From: Fundidesulfovibrio putealis DSM 16056
GTDB lineage: Bacteria > Desulfobacterota > Desulfovibrionia > Desulfovibrionales > Desulfovibrionaceae
NCBI RefSeq assembly: GCF_000429325.1
Contig: NZ_KE386885.1
Span: forward strand, 151,958 to 215,957
DNA length: 64,000 nucleotides
Direction: 5' to 3'
The position numbers and the translations under genes were made by a program. This document shows positions 54,167 to 63,162 of this stretch, piece after piece. Each line of letters opens with the position of its first letter. The stretch's first letter is position 1. The notes below the pieces were generated by a model that was not told the DNA's origin, did no database searches, and saw only the letters and a program-made list of their open reading frames with translations.

Positions 54167-54826
54167 GTGAACGCCTTATACCAGTTCGTCAGCGGCCCGC
54201 TGGTCTGGGTCAGCTTTGCGCTCTTCATCGGCGGCTCCGCATGGCGGCTCTACTCCATGGCGGTGCTCGCGCGCAAAAAAGACGTCTACGTCTACGAATA
54301 CTTCAGCCTGCCGCACGCCCTGCGCTCCATGCTGCACTGGATCGTGCCCTTCATGAACGAGAGTTCCAAGAAGAACCCGGCGCTCACCATCGTGGCCTTC
54401 GTGTTCCATCTGTTCCTGCTGATCGCGCCGCTGTTCGTCATCGGGCACGTGGCCATGCTGGACAAGGCTTTCGGCATCTCCTGGGCCACCCTGCCAGACG
54501 GCGCGGCCGACGCCATGAGCTTCATCGTGGTGGGCGCGTGCGTCTTCTTCGTGGTGCGTCGGCTCACCGTGCCGGAAGTGGCCTACGTCACTTCGGCCTC
54601 GGACTACGCCATCGTGGGCCTGGCCGCCGCCCCCTTCATCACGGGCATCCTGGCCTATCATCAGATAGGCGGCGCGCAGCTCATGACCATCCTGCACATC
54701 CTGTCGGGCGAAGCCATGCTGGTGGCCATACCGTTCTCACGGCTCAGCCACATGATCTACGCCCCCCTGACCAGGGCCTACATCGGCTCGGAATTCGGCG
54801 CGGTCCGCCACGCCCGCGACTGGTAA
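54167..54826 (+). CDS. tmcC: TmcC, NarI-like membrane cytochrome b subunit
   Basis: A 219-residue membrane protein with five predicted helices and His residues in several of them (HALRSMLHWIVPF, HLFLLIAPLFVIGHVAML, LHILSGEAM, RLSHMIY) that could bind haem b. The GTG start at 54167 is set by CAGGAGG just upstream; the frame before it overlaps tmcD. It anchors the complex and passes electrons between TmcA outside and TmcB inside. Confidence 0.88.
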   Translation: MNALYQFVSGPLVWVSFALFIGGSAWRLYSMAVLARKKDVYVYEYFSLPHALRSMLHWIVPFMNESSKKNPALTIVAFVFHLFLLIAPLFVIGHVAMLDKAFGISWATLPDGAADAMSFIVVGACVFFVVRRLTVPEVAYVTSASDYAIVGLAAAPFITGILAYHQIGGAQLMTILHILSGEAMLVAIPFSRLSHMIYAPLTRAYIGSEFGAVRHARDW

Positions 54827-54852
54827 CCCGCTAGAATCAACAAGGAGACGAC

Positions 54853-56190
54853 ATGAGTTCCCAAGTCGCCAGAGAGCCATACGTACTGGTCGCGGACAAG
54901 GGTCTGGACGCCGGTGTGGCCAGGCTCACGGATGAAAAGATCGCCAAGGTCATAGGCGCGGTCCTGGAGGCCGAGGGCGGAGCGCGCCTGAAAGCCTACG
55001 TGGACACCTGCGCCCACTGCGGCCTGTGCTCCGAAGCCTGCCACTTCTTCCACTCCCACGACCGCGACCCCCGCTACTCGCCGGTGGGCAAGGTCAAGCA
55101 GACCATGTGGGAGATCCTGGACAAGGGCGGCAACGTGAGCCCCGAGTTCATAGGCCGGGCAGCGCGCGTGGCCTACACCGAGTGCAACCTGTGCAAGCGC
55201 TGCGCCATGTACTGCCCCTTCGGCATCGACATCGCCTACGTCATCGGGCTCATGCGGCGCATCTGCCACAAGCTCGGCGTCACGCCCCAGTACATCCAGG
55301 ACACCGCCCACAGCCACTCCGCCACCATGAACCAGATGTGGGTCAAGGAAGACGAGTGGATCGACAGCCTCATGTGGCAGGAGGCCGAGGCCCGCGACGA
55401 GGTGCCCGACCTGCGCATCCCCCTGGAGAAGCACGGGGCCGAGATCATGTATTCGGTCATCGGACCCGAACCCAAGTTCCGCACCCAGCTGATCTACCAG
55501 GCAGCCGTGATCATGCACGCCGCCGGAGTGGACTGGACCATGCCCGCCACCCCCGGCTGGGACAACTCGGACATGGCCATGTACTCGGGCGACTACGAGA
55601 TCATGGGACGCCTGAAACGCGCCCACTTCGAAACCGCCCAGCGCCTGGGCGTGAAGCGCATCGTCATGGGCGAGTGCGGCCACGCCTTCCGCTCCGTGCA
55701 CGACGTGGGCAACAGGTGGCTCGGCTGGAAGGGCGAGCCCGTGCCCGTGGTGCATGCGGTCCAGTTCTACCACGAGCTTCTCTCCAGCGGAAAGATCAAG
55801 ATCAAGGACAAGTTCGGCGAGGCCGTCACCTTCCACGATCCCTGCAACATCGTGCGCGGCATGGGCCTGCACGAGATGGGCCGCGAGGTCACCCGCGCCC
55901 TGTGCACGGAGCTGGTGGAGATGACCCCCAACCGCGAGCACAACTACTGCTGCTCGGCGGGCGGCGGCGTCATCAACTGCGGGCCACCGTTCAGGAACAC
56001 CCGCGTTCTCGGCAACAAGATCAAGGCCGAGCAGCTGGCGGCCACCGGGGTCAAGACCGTCATCGCCCCCTGCCACAACTGCCACGGCGGCCTGGAAGAC
56101 ATCATCCACCACTACAAGCTGGACATGAAGATCAAGTTCCTGGGCGACGTCATCTACGAATGCATGGAAAAACCGTGGGCCGAGGCCTAG
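54853..56190 (+). CDS. tmcB: TmcB, HdrD-like iron-sulfur CCG-domain subunit
   Basis: A 445-residue cytoplasmic protein. Ferredoxin-type motifs CAHCGLCSEAC (near 55) and CNLCKRCAMYC (near 115) bind two 4Fe-4S clusters. CCG-domain Cys motifs follow, most clearly NYCCSAGGG near 375 with CHNCHG near 410. It is related to HdrD, DsrK and HmcF, which reduce disulfides. ATG 54853 follows AAGGAGACGAC. It is the likely cytoplasmic redox end of Tmc. Confidence 0.92.
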   Translation: MSSQVAREPYVLVADKGLDAGVARLTDEKIAKVIGAVLEAEGGARLKAYVDTCAHCGLCSEACHFFHSHDRDPRYSPVGKVKQTMWEILDKGGNVSPEFIGRAARVAYTECNLCKRCAMYCPFGIDIAYVIGLMRRICHKLGVTPQYIQDTAHSHSATMNQMWVKEDEWIDSLMWQEAEARDEVPDLRIPLEKHGAEIMYSVIGPEPKFRTQLIYQAAVIMHAAGVDWTMPATPGWDNSDMAMYSGDYEIMGRLKRAHFETAQRLGVKRIVMGECGHAFRSVHDVGNRWLGWKGEPVPVVHAVQFYHELLSSGKIKIKDKFGEAVTFHDPCNIVRGMGLHEMGREVTRALCTELVEMTPNREHNYCCSAGGGVINCGPPFRNTRVLGNKIKAEQLAATGVKTVIAPCHNCHGGLEDIIHHYKLDMKIKFLGDVIYECMEKPWAEA

Positions 56191-56199
56191 GAGGCGACC

Positions 56200-56595
56200 A
56201 TGAAAAGGAAAATCCTGACTCTGGCCCTGGCCTCCCTGACGCTCATGGCGCTGTGCGGGAGCCTCTACTCCCAGGACGACATCAAGGCCCTGGCGGACCC
56301 GGCCTTCGCGTCCATGCGCAGGGGGCCGGTGCCCTTCAAGCACGACCAGCACAATGAAAAGGCCAAGATCGCGGACTGCAAGGCCTGCCATCACCTGTAC
56401 AAGAACGGCAAACTGGACCCGTCCGGTGATTCCGTGGGCACCAAGTGCTCCGAATGCCACACCCTCGCGGGGGGCAAGTTGGCCATGCCGCTGATGCGGG
56501 CCTACCATCGCCAATGCGAGAACTGCCACGCGCAAAAGGGCGCTGGGCCAGTGGCCTGCGCCGAGTGCCACCCCAAGGACGCATTGAAGAAATAG
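56200..56595 (+). CDS. tmcA: TmcA, acidic-type tetrahaem cytochrome c3
   Basis: A 131-residue periplasmic cytochrome. A signal peptide (to about residue 24) is followed by four CxxCH haem sites: CKACH, CSECH, CENCH and CAECH, with extra His ligands (PFKHDQHN, CHH, AYHRQC). This is the type II cytochrome c3 of the Tmc complex, which takes electrons from periplasmic hydrogenase via type I cytochrome c3. It starts nine bases after the tmcB stop. Confidence 0.93.
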   Translation: MKRKILTLALASLTLMALCGSLYSQDDIKALADPAFASMRRGPVPFKHDQHNEKAKIADCKACHHLYKNGKLDPSGDSVGTKCSECHTLAGGKLAMPLMRAYHRQCENCHAQKGAGPVACAECHPKDALKK

Positions 56596-56790
56596 ACCCC
56601 TCGAGGTCTTGGAAGCTGCCTGGGCCGTGTACCCCCGGAGCCAAGGGATTGGCGTCTCCGGCTCCGGAACACACGGCCAAGGCGCCATGCGCGAGGGCGG
56701 CGGCCCGGCACCCCCCCACCGTCGGGTCGCCGCCCAATCTGTTCCAGAGTGGCCGTCCCGGAACAATCCCGGACGGCCAAGGAGGACGAA

Positions 56791-58509
56791 ATGCCCCAAC
56801 ATGTTGTGGTCATCGGCGCTGTGGCGCTCGGCCCCAAGGCTGCGGCGCGCTTCAAGCGCATGGAACCCGGTTCGCGCGTGACCATGATCGACCGCGAGGA
56901 CGTCATCTCCTACGGCGGCTGCGGCATCCCGTACTTTGTTTCCGGCGACGTGTCCGACGCCTCCCAACTGCGCGAGACGAGTTTCCACATGCTCCGTGAT
57001 GAGTCGTTCTTCTGCCAGACCAAGGGCGTGGACGCCCTGACCGGCGTCGAGGCCGTGAAGATCGACCGCAAGGCCAAGACCGTGCACACGCGGGTGGTGA
57101 AGACCGGCGAAACAGCCGTGATCCCCTACGACAAGCTGGTGATCGCCACCGGGGCCACGCCGCGCTGGCTCAACGTGCCGGGCGAGAGCCTGGAGGGCGT
57201 GTTCCACGTCTCCAACCTGCACGACGCCGAGCGTATCCGCGAGGCCGTGGCCAAGGGCCGGGTCAAGAAGGCGGCGGTGGTTGGCGCCGGGTTCATCGGT
57301 CTGGAAATGGCCGAAGCACTGCGCGACATGTGGGACGTGGACACCTCCGTGGTGGAGATCGCCCCGCAGATCCTGCCGCGCGCCATAAGCCCGGTGCTGG
57401 CCCGCATGGCGCTCAAGCACCTGCGCTCCAAGGGGCTGCGGTTCCACCTGGGCGAGTCGCTTGTGGATATAAGCGGTGAGAACGGGCGCGTGAACTGCCT
57501 GCGCACCGACAAATCAAGGCTGGAAGCCGACCTGGTGATCGTTGGGGCCGGGGTGCTGCCCAACTCGGCCCTGGCCAGGGACGCCGGGCTGGACGTGTCA
57601 CACCGCCAGGGCATCCTGGTGAACGCGCGCCTCCAGACCTCCGACCCGGACATCTTCGCCGGCGGCGACTGCATCGAGATGCGCCACCTCATCACCGGCG
57701 ACACATTCTACCTGCCCATGGGCTCCATGGCCAACCGCCAGGGCCGGGTCATCGGCACCAACCTGGCCGGGGGAACGGCCCAGTTCGAGGGGGCGCTGGG
57801 CTCCTTCGTGGTCAAGCTGTTCGACAGGTCCGTGGCGGGCGCGGGGCTCACCCTGCCCTCCGCCCTGGAGCGGGGCTACGACGCCATGAGCGCGCTGATC
57901 GTCCAGCCGGACCGGGCGCACTTCTACCCCACCAAGGAGTCCATGACCCTGGAGCTGGTGTTCGAGAAGGGCACCCGGCGTATTCTTGGCATTCAGGGCT
58001 TCGGCGGCGCGGGGGACGCCATGGTGGGACGCGTGAACGCCGTGGCCGCCATGCTCAAGTTCAAGCCGACGCTTGAGGACCTGAGCAACCTGGAGATGGC
58101 CTATTCGCCGCCGTTCTCCTCGGCCATGGACATCCTGAACAGCCTGGGGAACATGGCCGACAACCTGCTGGCCGGGCGCAACGCGGTGGTCGGGCCGGAC
58201 GAGTTCGAGGCCCTCTGGGCCAAGGGCAACGGCAACGGCTCGAGCCCCTACTTCCTGGACTGCCGGGAAGAGCCCGACGCCAGGCAGTTGCTGCAATGCC
58301 TGGGGAAGGAGCGCTGGCACAACATCCCCCAGGGCAGCATCAAGGAACGCTGCGCCGAGATACCGCGCGACAAGCAGGTGGTGGTGGTCTGCAACACCGG
58401 GGCGCGCAGCTACGAGGCCCTGGTGACGCTCCATGACGCGGGGTTCCGGGACGTGGTCAGCATCCAGGGCGGCATGACCGCGCTGACGAACTACGGGTCG
58501 GCTCCGTGA
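56791..58509 (+). CDS. second CoA-disulfide-reductase-like flavoprotein with rhodanese domain
   Basis: A 572-residue paralogue of the enzyme at 44253-45944. FAD motif VVIGAVALGPKAAARFKR (Ala replaces Gly in the second usual position), redox Cys in YGGCGIPYFV near 44, NAD site VGAGFIGLEMAEALR, and GGDCIEMRHL. The C-terminal rhodanese has its Cys in VVCNTGARSYEAL. ATG 56791 is fixed by AAGGAGGACGAA. It follows tmcA by about 195 bases and may be part of that operon. Persulfide or polysulfide reduction is inferred from the family. Confidence 0.88.
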   Translation: MPQHVVVIGAVALGPKAAARFKRMEPGSRVTMIDREDVISYGGCGIPYFVSGDVSDASQLRETSFHMLRDESFFCQTKGVDALTGVEAVKIDRKAKTVHTRVVKTGETAVIPYDKLVIATGATPRWLNVPGESLEGVFHVSNLHDAERIREAVAKGRVKKAAVVGAGFIGLEMAEALRDMWDVDTSVVEIAPQILPRAISPVLARMALKHLRSKGLRFHLGESLVDISGENGRVNCLRTDKSRLEADLVIVGAGVLPNSALARDAGLDVSHRQGILVNARLQTSDPDIFAGGDCIEMRHLITGDTFYLPMGSMANRQGRVIGTNLAGGTAQFEGALGSFVVKLFDRSVAGAGLTLPSALERGYDAMSALIVQPDRAHFYPTKESMTLELVFEKGTRRILGIQGFGGAGDAMVGRVNAVAAMLKFKPTLEDLSNLEMAYSPPFSSAMDILNSLGNMADNLLAGRNAVVGPDEFEALWAKGNGNGSSPYFLDCREEPDARQLLQCLGKERWHNIPQGSIKERCAEIPRDKQVVVVCNTGARSYEALVTLHDAGFRDVVSIQGGMTALTNYGSAP

Positions 58510-58551
58510 CGGGGCTCAGGATGGTCTCGCGCCGCACTTCGGGCACGAAAA

Positions 58552-58582
58552 AGGGGCTTACGAAGAATCTTCGTAAGCCCCT
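58552..58582 (-). terminator. tRNA-Glu terminator
   Basis: Perfect 14-base arms AGGGGCTTACGAAG and CTTCGTAAGCCCCT with a 3-base loop. On the minus strand it is followed by TTTTTCG, so it terminates the tRNA-Glu remnant. It also lies just after the rightward oxidoreductase gene, but lacks a T-run in that direction. Confidence 0.85.
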
Positions 58583-58590
58583 GAATTCGC

Positions 58591-58640
58591 TGGCGTCCCC
58601 AAGGGGATTTGAACCCCTGTTAACGGCGTGAAAGGCCGTG
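58591..58640 (-). tRNA. displaced tRNA-Glu(TTC) 3' part, att site
   Basis: On the minus strand: anticodon stem ACGGC, loop CTTTCAC (anticodon TTC), GCCGT, T-arm AGGGGTTCAAATCCCCT, acceptor strand TGGGGAC (partly) and GCCA. The D-arm and 5' acceptor strand are missing beyond 58640. The integrase at 58821 lies on the truncated side, so this is an attachment site of an element extending rightward. Not a functional tRNA. Confidence 0.82.
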
Positions 58641-58742
58641 AATACATTTTCCTCCCGGCTACTATCCTTCCGCAACAACTCCCATAATAACAGAACTTCA
58701 CTCGCTTGACTTACTCCCGTTTCACCCCTATTTTTAGCTCGC

Positions 58743-58766
58743 GTGTGGGGAAGAGTGTGGGGAAGA
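58743..58766 (+). repeat. tandem 12-base repeat
   Basis: GTGTGGGGAAGA occurs twice in tandem between the att site and the integrase start. Its place suits integrase arm-binding sites or attP structure. Confidence 0.7.
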
Positions 58767-58820
58767 ATTTCAAGGCTGCTTGTCGGCATTTTCTCCCCAC
58801 GCCCCGAAGGAGGAACCCCG

Positions 58821-59993
58821 ATGCCTGCCGCGAAACGACACAAGACCAAGTACCCCGGCGTGACCTATATCGAGGCCAAGTCACACGCCACGGGCGCGGT
58901 GGAGCGGGTCTACTACATCCGGTATCGGCGCGATGGGAAGCTGGTCGAGGAGAAAGCCGGGAGGCAGGCTCAGGACGACATGACCCCGGCCAAGGCAAAC
59001 GCGATCCGCGCCCGCAGGATTGAAGGCGAAGATTCAAACGCGGAGAAACGAGAGAAGGAACAGGCCGCCAAGGACGCCGAGGGCAATCGCTGGACCATTG
59101 AGCGCCTATGGGAAGAGTACCGCGCCCATCACCCGGAACGGCCAGGGGCGCACACGCTGAGGACTGATAATAGCCGCGCCCGCAAGTACCTGTTCCCCGC
59201 CTTCGGGAAAAAAGAACCCGTTGAGATCATCACGCTGGACGTAGACCGTCTGCGCATAAAGTTGCTCAAGACCAAGACTCCCCAGACGGTCAAGCATATC
59301 CTGGCCCTGCTCAAGCGCATCATCCGCTTCGGCGTGAGCAAGGGCCTGACCGCCGCGCCTGATCCGCGCCAACTTCACATTACCATCCCCCGCGTGGACA
59401 ACGAGACTACCGAGGACTTGAACCCCGAGGAACTGGCTCGCCTTCTTCAAGCCCTGGAGGACGAACCCAACATCCAGGCTAAAAATTTCATGCTGACTGC
59501 CCTCTATACGGGCATGAGGCGCGGGGAGTTGTTCAAGCTGGAATGGCGCGACGTGGACTTTGATCGTGGATTCATCCACATCCGCGAACCCAAGGGCGGT
59601 AAAAGCCAAAAAATCCCCATGAACACAATGGCCCGCCAAGTTCTCGAAGGCCATCCGCGTGAACCCGGCACGACCTACGTATTCCCAGGCCAGGGCGGCA
59701 AGCAGCGCGTGACCATCCAGGTGGCATCTAACCGCATCAAAGCCCGTGCTGGCCTTCCTGCCGAGTTTCGCCCCATGCACGGCCTGCGCCACCTCTTTGC
59801 CTCCACCTTGGCCTCCAGCGGCGCGGTGGACTTGCACACGCTACAGCGGATGCTCACACACAAGAACCCCAGGATGACTCAGCGATATGCCCACCTACGG
59901 GATGAAGCCTTGCTACGCGCGTCGGATGTGGCGGGTGATATTTTTGGACAACTCACAGGCAATGGCAAGAACACCGTTAAAGGGGCTGGTTGA
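58821..59993 (+). CDS. int: tyrosine recombinase (integrase) of a tRNA-Glu element
   Basis: A 390-residue integrase. ATG 58821 follows AAGGAGG; the frame is open 26 codons further. The arm-binding domain (about 1-100), core-binding domain (about 105-200) and catalytic domain follow. Catalytic residues: R in YTGMRRGELF, HxxR in HGLRHLFAS, H/K in LTHKNPRMTQRYAHL with the final Y. Unlike the other integrase in the window it has no coupled downstream gene. The tRNA-Glu remnant 180 bases upstream is its likely target. Confidence 0.92.
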   Translation: MPAAKRHKTKYPGVTYIEAKSHATGAVERVYYIRYRRDGKLVEEKAGRQAQDDMTPAKANAIRARRIEGEDSNAEKREKEQAAKDAEGNRWTIERLWEEYRAHHPERPGAHTLRTDNSRARKYLFPAFGKKEPVEIITLDVDRLRIKLLKTKTPQTVKHILALLKRIIRFGVSKGLTAAPDPRQLHITIPRVDNETTEDLNPEELARLLQALEDEPNIQAKNFMLTALYTGMRRGELFKLEWRDVDFDRGFIHIREPKGGKSQKIPMNTMARQVLEGHPREPGTTYVFPGQGGKQRVTIQVASNRIKARAGLPAEFRPMHGLRHLFASTLASSGAVDLHTLQRMLTHKNPRMTQRYAHLRDEALLRASDVAGDIFGQLTGNGKNTVKGAG

Positions 59994-61019
59994 TGAAGCC
60001 CGTGGAACCTCGCACGATGTTGACGCCCCCCTGAACATACTCCCGAACCATTTAAAGTAGGCCGCGAAATATCCGGATGAAGTGTCCGTGGATTCCTAAT
60101 TTGGCATTAGAGGCGAATAGGAGCAAGCATAATGAAAAGACGCAGGGTTCCGGTCTTAAATCTGTTGCAACTAAAGCGTTACACTTTCCCAAGTCCATGG
60201 AAACGATCATCGGTCGAGAAGTTCAGAAGGGAGCAAGAGCCCTTGCCCAAACGTGGTCCAATGCGTTGCGGGACCTATCTGGTGAAGGACTGGCCAGGAG
60301 AAACGGAACCTCCGCAGCCCGATGAGAATACGGGAGGCTACCAAGAGCCCGACCACATACGGCATCTCAGGCTCGCATTGTCGTGGGGCCTAGGTCGAAC
60401 TATTGAGCGCGGGGACATCGTGGAAGTCCCCCTCGCCGAGGTTGGCCGCTCGATTCCTCGTGACAACCGGAAATGCTATCCAGAGCCAAAAGCCAAACCA
60501 CCCCGCAGACCGCACCAGGCTCCTGCGGGACGTCACCGGGCAAAGAGCGGAAGTCGACCTCCGCGCTAGAACCTATCGTGAAGCGAGGCATAAGCTAAGC
60601 CGCCCGAAAGCTGGGGGGGGCTCCTGCTAAAGCCTAGGTGCCCCCTGTGAACCGTCTTCACCGCCAGGATAGATCCAACCCAGCCTGGGGTCTGTGAGCC
60701 CGGCTGGGCCCCCTTCCCTTGCCGTACTCCCGGGGCTTCGCGCGCATAAGCCCAAGGTTCGGGATTTTCCCCACAAGTACTTTCATCGTCTTGGATAACG
60801 TAGAACGAGGATTGAACGTCGTGCCACACATTTCAGAGTGCATTTACCCAAAGGTCTTGCCTACCGGGAGTATACGGGTTGCTGCAATTGACGATGAGAA
60901 TGCCAGCCCGGCGAGTAGAGACATGAGGTTTGGCATCTGCGCACACGATCTGGGCAAACCTGCTTACCGGCGCGTACGCGACGAGATCAGGCAGTTCATC
61001 CTGGATTTTCCTCCCGCCT
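59994..61019. other. gene-poor DNA behind the second integrase
   Basis: No gene is well supported. An open frame at 60132-60569 (145 codons, GGAG nine bases before ATG) is Arg/Pro-rich without family likeness. Another about 60839-61020 has a plausible stretch (FGICAHDLGKPAYRRVRDEI) but runs into the terminator of the convergent gene. The intact right tRNA-Glu end expected for an integrated element is not present. Probably a decayed island remnant. Confidence 0.45.
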
Positions 61020-61066
61020 CAAAGAAACAAACGCCCTGGGACCGGGATAAACCGGTTCCAGGGCGT
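61020..61066 (-). terminator. terminator of the P5CR-like gene
   Basis: Arms at 61031-61045 and 61052-61066 pair over 15 bases with one mismatch. On the minus strand the stem is followed by TTTGTTTCTTT. Confidence 0.8.
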
Positions 61067-61074
61067 CCATGCGC

Positions 61075-61854
61075 TCAACGGCCTTTGAGCTTGCCAAACA
61101 AAGCCGTCAGCCTGGCCGAGTAGATTTCTTCGATCTGGCCTGAGACATCCGCAAGCGGCTTAACCGGCACAGTGTCCACCACGTCCTCAAACGACATTCC
61201 GGACTGGAACAGGAGCTTCGCACTTCCGATGATCATTGCCTCCAGGCCGCCATCGACCTCGTGCGGGGCGAGCCCGAAGCTTTCGCCAAGTTCCCGCAGC
61301 TTCTGCCACTGGAACCAGAGGTACGTCGGCCCCATGGCGGTCAGTATCGCGTAGGCTTCAAGCTTTGCCTCGTCCACTTCCGGGTGCTCCCCAAAGACGT
61401 CGAACAGCTCATCGAGCGCTGCCCGCTGATCCCCGGGAACCCCCGGCGCGAAAGCGACCGGGTTGTAGCCCTGGTTCATCAGGGAGGGCGCGTTGGGGAT
61501 CATGCGCACGATCCGCTGGTGACCGCCCGCGAGTTGGCTCAGCTTGGCGAAGCTGAGCACCGGAGCGAGGGACACGAGGACGGACTGCTCCTTCAAGGCC
61601 GCACCCAGGCTGGGGAGAACCTCCTTGAACAGGGGCGGATGCAGCGCGGCGAAGACGATGGCCCGGCCCGCTGGTCTCCGGTTGTCATCGCAAACGACTA
61701 TGGACGGAAACCGTTTCGAGAGCCCCTCGCGCACGGCTTCGCTCGGATCGCTGACACAGAGCCCGTCCAGCACCATTCCCCGGCGGTCCATCGCTTCCAG
61801 CAGTATCGCGGTTATCCGGCCGCCCCCGATGAATCCGATATCCTGTGCGTCCAT
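61075..61854 (-). CDS. NADP-binding pyrroline-5-carboxylate-reductase-like protein
   Basis: A 259-residue protein with the ProC-type nucleotide fold: IGFIGGGRITAILLEAM at the start, then VRMIPNAPSLMNQGYNPVAF, the equivalent of the RxMPNxP motif. The C-terminal helical dimer domain lacks the exact proline-site Ser/Thr pattern I would expect, so the substrate may differ from proline precursors. ATG 61854 follows AAAGGAAG. It is in line with a CMD-like gene and an ECF sigma gene, both upstream on the same strand. Confidence 0.75.
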   Translation of the reverse strand: MDAQDIGFIGGGRITAILLEAMDRRGMVLDGLCVSDPSEAVREGLSKRFPSIVVCDDNRRPAGRAIVFAALHPPLFKEVLPSLGAALKEQSVLVSLAPVLSFAKLSQLAGGHQRIVRMIPNAPSLMNQGYNPVAFAPGVPGDQRAALDELFDVFGEHPEVDEAKLEAYAILTAMGPTYLWFQWQKLRELGESFGLAPHEVDGGLEAMIIGSAKLLFQSGMSFEDVVDTVPVKPLADVSGQIEEIYSARLTALFGKLKGR

Positions 61855-61887
61855 GGCGTTCTTCCTTTCCGTTCGGTCCATATGCGC

Positions 61888-62175
61888 CTACGCCCCCGTG
61901 CAGGAAGGACCGGAGCCGCAGGAACACGTCGTTGTGATGGTGCTTTCATTGGCACCTGGAACAAATTCCCCGAATGAGGCCCGGGAGTGTTCGTCCATGT
62001 CGGCCCTGGCGCGGTTCGCCGCCATGCAGCCGATTTCGCGGGCGCGGGCGACCTCGCGCGGGTCTATGCCCAGTTCGAGGCAGCGGCCCAGGGCGACGTC
62101 AAGGCATGGCCTGCATCCGGCGGCCATGGCCGCGCCGATGAGAACGAGCGTTTCCTGAGAGTTGAGAGCGGACAT
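61888..62175 (-). CDS. small CMD/AhpD-like Cys protein
   Basis: A 95-residue protein starting at ATG 62175 behind GGAGG. LIGAAMAAGCRPCLDVALGR carries the CxxC of carboxymuconolactone decarboxylase/AhpD-like proteins, which often act as thiol peroxidase partners. IDPREVARAREIGCMAANRA follows. The tail is Cys-rich (CSCGSGPSC) and may bind metal. The neighbours are also Cys-rich. Role inferred as thiol or metal handling. Confidence 0.72.
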   Translation of the reverse strand: MSALNSQETLVLIGAAMAAGCRPCLDVALGRCLELGIDPREVARAREIGCMAANRARADMDEHSRASFGEFVPGANESTITTTCSCGSGPSCTGA

Positions 62176-62436
62176 CGTGTACCTCCAAATGGTGTTTGGA
62201 ATCATGGACGAGAGCGACGGCTGAAAAGGTACACTTGGCGGCGAAGAGGCGGAACCGACTCGGTGGCAGGAATCAAACAGGGCCTGCCGGCACCTGCACC
62301 GGGGCTATCCGGACGGGGCGGACATGCGGCTCATTCTTGGCAAAGGGCATGCGGCCTTGCTCAACACAAGAACCGGGCCTCCAGGGCAGCGTCTCCGGTG
62401 GCGCGCGGCGGAAACACAATTTGTGTGAACGCGACG

Positions 62437-63015
62437 CTAGATGCCGTCCCCCTGCTTGCGGTCGCAGGACAGTTGCCCAAGATCGTCGCGGTAGAACTGG
62501 CACGCCTGCTCAAGGGCCAGGCGCAGGCGGCCCCTGGCCCGGTGCAGGCGGATCTTGGCCGCCTCGAGGCTGAGCCCAAGCCGGGCGGCGACTTCGGCGG
62601 GCGTGAACCCTTCAAGGTCTGACAGGATCAGCACGGCGCGGTAGTTGGCGGGAAGCCCCTCGACCACTTCCCGGATGCAGGCGTTCATCTCGTTTCTGAT
62701 CGCCTGGTGCTCGCTGTTGGAGGGCCGTTCAGCGAGCGTCGATGCGTCGGGTTCGCCGACTTCTTCAAGCGATGCGTCCCGGCGGCGGAAAGCGGGGCTG
62801 CGCAGCAGATCGACCGCCACGTTGGTCGCGATGCGGTACAGCCATGTCGCCACCGAGGAGTCGCCCCTGAATTCCTTGAGGGAGCGGTTGGCCCGTTCGA
62901 ACACCACCTGTGTCATGTCCTCGGCATCCGCCTCTCCCACCATGCGGCGCAGAAAGCGCAGGATGCCCGGCCTGTAGCGGCCGTGCAGGGTCTGAAAATC
63001 GATTGTTGCAGGCAT
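62437..63015 (-). CDS. ECF-type sigma factor
   Basis: A 192-residue sigma-70-family protein with region 2 (EDMTQVVFERANRSLKEF, then VATWLYRIATNVAVDLLR) and region 4 (LEGFTPAEVAARLGLSLEAA, then KIRLHRARGRLR). ATG 63015 is preferred over 63021 because AGGAGG is then seven bases away. No anti-sigma gene is adjacent; the downstream CMD-like gene is 262 bases away. ECF factors linked to CMD-like proteins are known in other bacteria, which supports joint function. Confidence 0.88.
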   Translation of the reverse strand: MPATIDFQTLHGRYRPGILRFLRRMVGEADAEDMTQVVFERANRSLKEFRGDSSVATWLYRIATNVAVDLLRSPAFRRRDASLEEVGEPDASTLAERPSNSEHQAIRNEMNACIREVVEGLPANYRAVLILSDLEGFTPAEVAARLGLSLEAAKIRLHRARGRLRLALEQACQFYRDDLGQLSCDRKQGDGI

Positions 63016-63162
63016 TCTCATTCCTCCTGGCGGTTACGGTCCCTACCAGCGGTCCACTCAACGGGCAAGTAGCTCAGGTTGTGCGAATACTTCGCGCCAG
63101 GGTGTACCTTTCGACGGCGGCGCACGTCTTAAGGGGCAAAACCAATTTTGGAGGGTTTAGCC

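Noticed and set aside
54778-57447. 889-codon leftward open frame over tmcB-tmcA
   Set aside because: Shadow of the tmc and oxidoreductase genes, which carry haem and Fe-S motifs and good ribosome sites.
58591-58640. Complete tRNA-Glu gene
   Set aside because: Only the anticodon arm to CCA is present; the D-arm is missing.
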